DNA of 64,000 nt from Muribaculaceae bacterium (GTDB lineage: Bacteria > Bacteroidota > Bacteroidia > Bacteroidales > Muribaculaceae), in the NCBI GenBank assembly GCA_017505535.1, contig JAFVPD010000030.1, positions 248,001-312,000 of the forward strand, read 5' to 3'. The position numbers and the translations under genes are program-made. Positions 62,048 through 64,000 of the stretch are shown piece after piece. The notes beneath the pieces are model-generated. The model saw only the letters and a program-made list of their open reading frames with translations, made no database searches and was not told the origin of the DNA. Within the stretch, counting starts at the first letter, position 1. The number at the start of each line of letters is the position of its first letter.

Positions 62048-64000
62048 ATGCAAAAAGGTACTATCGGGGTTACAACCGAAAACATTTTCCCCGTCATCAA
62101 AAAATTCTTATATAGCGATCACGAAATTTTCCTTCGCGAACTTGTATCAAATGCTATCGATGCAACTCAAAAGCTAAAAACCCTTTCTTCGGTGGGCGAA
62201 TTCAAGGGCGAGTTGGGTGAAATGAATGTCAAAATCAATGTTGACAAAGAAAATGGCACACTCACTGTCAGCGACCACGGAATTGGAATGACAGCTGAAG
62301 ATATTGATAAATACATCAACCAAATTGCATTCTCCGGAGCAGAAGAATTCCTCACTAAATACAAAGACAACGCAAATGCCATCATCGGACATTTTGGTCT
62401 CGGATTCTATTCGGCATTCATGGTTGCAAAAAAAGTTGAGATACATTCTCTCTCATATAAAGATGGGGCCAAAGCTGTTAAATGGTCATGTGATGGATCA
62501 CCTGAGTTCACAATGGAAGAATGTGATAAAACATCACGAGGAACCGATATCGTTTTATATATCGACGACGAAAACAAAGACTTTCTTGAGCAATCTAAAG
62601 TTGACTCTCTATTGAAAAAATATTGCCGATTCCTTCCTGTTCCGGTAATATCAGGCAAAGAACAAGAATGGAAAGATGGCAAATATGTTGACACCGAAGT
62701 TGACAAAGTAATCAACATCACCGAACCAGCATGGACAAAGAAACCTTCAGAGTTAACGAAAGAAGATTACTTAAACTTCTATCACGATTTATATCCCGGA
62801 CAAGATGACCCCTTGTTTTGGATTCACTTGAATGTTGATTACCCATTTACTTTGACCGGAGTTTTATTTTTCCCAAAAATCAAAAACAATTTTGAGGTAA
62901 CAAAAAATCGCATTCAGCTCTATTGCAATCAAGTTTTTGTCACTGATTCAGTAGAGGGCGTTGTTCCTGAATTTTTAATGTTACTCCAGGGTGTTATTGA
63001 TTCTCCCGATATTCCGTTGAATGTTTCTCGTTCATATTTGCAAAGCGATGCATCGGTAAAAAAGATTTCAACTTATATCACCAAGAAAGTATCATCTCGC
63101 TTGGAAGAAATTTTCAAAAACGACCGCACCGAATATGAAACCAAATGGGACGATATAAAGATTTTCATTGAATATGGAATGCTTACCGATGAGAAATTCC
63201 GTGATGCCGCAATGAAATTTGTTTTGCTAAAAAACACCGAAGGGAAGCATTTTACGCTTGACGAATACAAAACACTAATCGAAAGCAACCAAACTGACAA
63301 AGACGGAAATATTATCTACCTCTACTCAACCGATACCGAAGCTCAATACAATTACATCAATGCGGCAACCCAAAAAGGTTACGACGTGTTACTCATGGAT
63401 GGCCAACTTGACAACCATTTCATTGGTCTTCTTGAAAACAAACTCGTAAAGTCTCAATTTGTGAGAGTAGATAGCGATGTTATTTCTAATCTCATCAAGA
63501 AAGACGAAAAGAAAGAAGTATTACTCACCGCAGTTCAACGCGAAATACTAACACAAGAATTCCGCTCGCAGATTCCGGCTATAGATAAATGCGAATTCAT
63601 TGTTTCATTTGAAGCAATGAGTCCCGAAGATAGTCCAATTGTCATTACTCAAAGTGAGTATATGCGTCGCATGAAAGAAATGGCAGCCCTTCAACCTGGC
63701 ATGAGTTTCTATGGAGAACTCCCCGACAGCTATAATCTCATTGTAAATACCGAGCACAAACTCATTGCACAAGTAAGAGACAATGCCGACAAAGAAATTG
63801 CCAATATTGTTTCTCCTATTATTGCTGAAATAGATGATAAAAATGCGCAAATTACAGCTTTACGCGAAGAGAACAAAGATAACAAAATGAATGACGAAAA
63901 TTCCGAAAAGGTTAAATCGCTCGAAAACGATGTCAATCAATTGAGAGCAAAACAAAATGAAATAATCTCTCAATATGCCGAAAAACAAGATTTAGTAAAA
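62048..64000 (+). CDS. htpG: Molecular chaperone HtpG (Hsp90), 3' truncated
   Basis: 651 codons are visible from ATG 62048 and the frame is still open at 64000, so the C-terminus lies outside. The N-terminal ATPase domain has ELVSNAIDATQK (Asn and Glu of the ATP site), DHGIGM and GHFGLGFYS. The region from about residue 575 is a charged coil (ALREENKDN, SLENDVNQLRAKQ), longer and more charged than in E. coli HtpG. HtpG folds client proteins under stress, consistent with clpC upstream and a possible sigma-54 promoter. Confidence 0.95.
   Translation, partial: MQKGTIGVTTENIFPVIKKFLYSDHEIFLRELVSNAIDATQKLKTLSSVGEFKGELGEMNVKINVDKENGTLTVSDHGIGMTAEDIDKYINQIAFSGAEEFLTKYKDNANAIIGHFGLGFYSAFMVAKKVEIHSLSYKDGAKAVKWSCDGSPEFTMEECDKTSRGTDIVLYIDDENKDFLEQSKVDSLLKKYCRFLPVPVISGKEQEWKDGKYVDTEVDKVINITEPAWTKKPSELTKEDYLNFYHDLYPGQDDPLFWIHLNVDYPFTLTGVLFFPKIKNNFEVTKNRIQLYCNQVFVTDSVEGVVPEFLMLLQGVIDSPDIPLNVSRSYLQSDASVKKISTYITKKVSSRLEEIFKNDRTEYETKWDDIKIFIEYGMLTDEKFRDAAMKFVLLKNTEGKHFTLDEYKTLIESNQTDKDGNIIYLYSTDTEAQYNYINAATQKGYDVLLMDGQLDNHFIGLLENKLVKSQFVRVDSDVISNLIKKDEKKEVLLTAVQREILTQEFRSQIPAIDKCEFIVSFEAMSPEDSPIVITQSEYMRRMKEMAALQPGMSFYGELPDSYNLIVNTEHKLIAQVRDNADKEIANIVSPIIAEIDDKNAQITALREENKDNKMNDENSEKVKSLENDVNQLRAKQNEIISQYAEKQDLVK

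Noticed and set aside
1..64000. tRNA, rRNA, insertion sequence or prophage genes
   Set aside because: None was recognised on either strand; all larger ORFs are assigned to non-mobile families or to the Cas13b locus.

Overview
The window is a stretch of AT-rich chromosome from a member of Bacteroidota, most likely order Bacteroidales. This rests on gene content and order (coaBC - DUF4835 - recN; DUF1599 - BT_3928-like - tpiA - SPOR - folE; clpC - htpG beside gyrA; a GldB-like lipoprotein; a type IX secretion C-terminal tail; nspC; B12-dependent nrdJ) and on many promoters of the Bacteroidota type (TTTG, about 20 bp, TAnnTTTG). Family level is uncertain. Most of the window is housekeeping sequence. 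No tRNA, rRNA, transposase or prophage genes were seen.

Layout. 1-16.2 kb (plus strand): a DUF1015 gene cut by the window start, an aminotransferase, a LolC/E-type permease, rsfS, ftsH, an Omp85-type barrel, dnaN, a DnaQ-type exonuclease, coaBC, DUF4835, recN, rlmB and purT. 16.2-18 kb (minus): a TatD nuclease and a polyprenyl diphosphate synthase. 18.1-23.8 kb (plus): DUF4250, a UvrD/PcrA helicase, nspC, a glycosyltransferase, radC and a 55-residue membrane peptide gene. 23.8-29.4 kb: an accessory island (below). 29.4-42.6 kb: priA, a 1378-residue type IX cargo protein, a thioredoxin-like protein, a GldB-like lipoprotein, a cell-wall amidase, an MCE protein, dnaA and a nitroreductase. 42.6-51.5 kb: nrdJ, a CBM20-GH77 glucanotransferase, rplY, pth, an S4 protein and a hemerythrin/LuxR-regulator pair. 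51.5-64 kb: folE, SPOR, tpiA, BT_3928-like, DUF1599, a TPR protein and gyrA (minus), then clpC and htpG (plus; htpG is cut by the window end).

The exciting locus is a type VI-B CRISPR-Cas system at 23.85-29.35 kb. Cas13b (1140 residues) has both R-N-x3-H HEPN motifs at its two ends. It is followed by a tiny array of two 36-nt repeats around one 30-nt spacer. There is no cas1 or cas2, and no csx27- or csx28-sized gene. Instead a 461-residue protein with a coiled coil and two C-terminal membrane helices, of CorA-like layout, sits 7 bp upstream of cas13b in what looks like one operon. It may be an undescribed membrane accessory of Cas13b.

Three further repeat-like elements flank the operon. Two degenerate 36-mers lie 28 nt apart upstream of the accessory gene. 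A solo 35-nt element lies downstream; its inner hairpin stem has been almost wholly replaced by a different but perfectly paired stem, and it sits behind its own predicted promoter. The compensatory changes suggest selection on RNA structure, so these may be functional small RNAs (orphan crRNA-like or regulatory) rather than decay alone.
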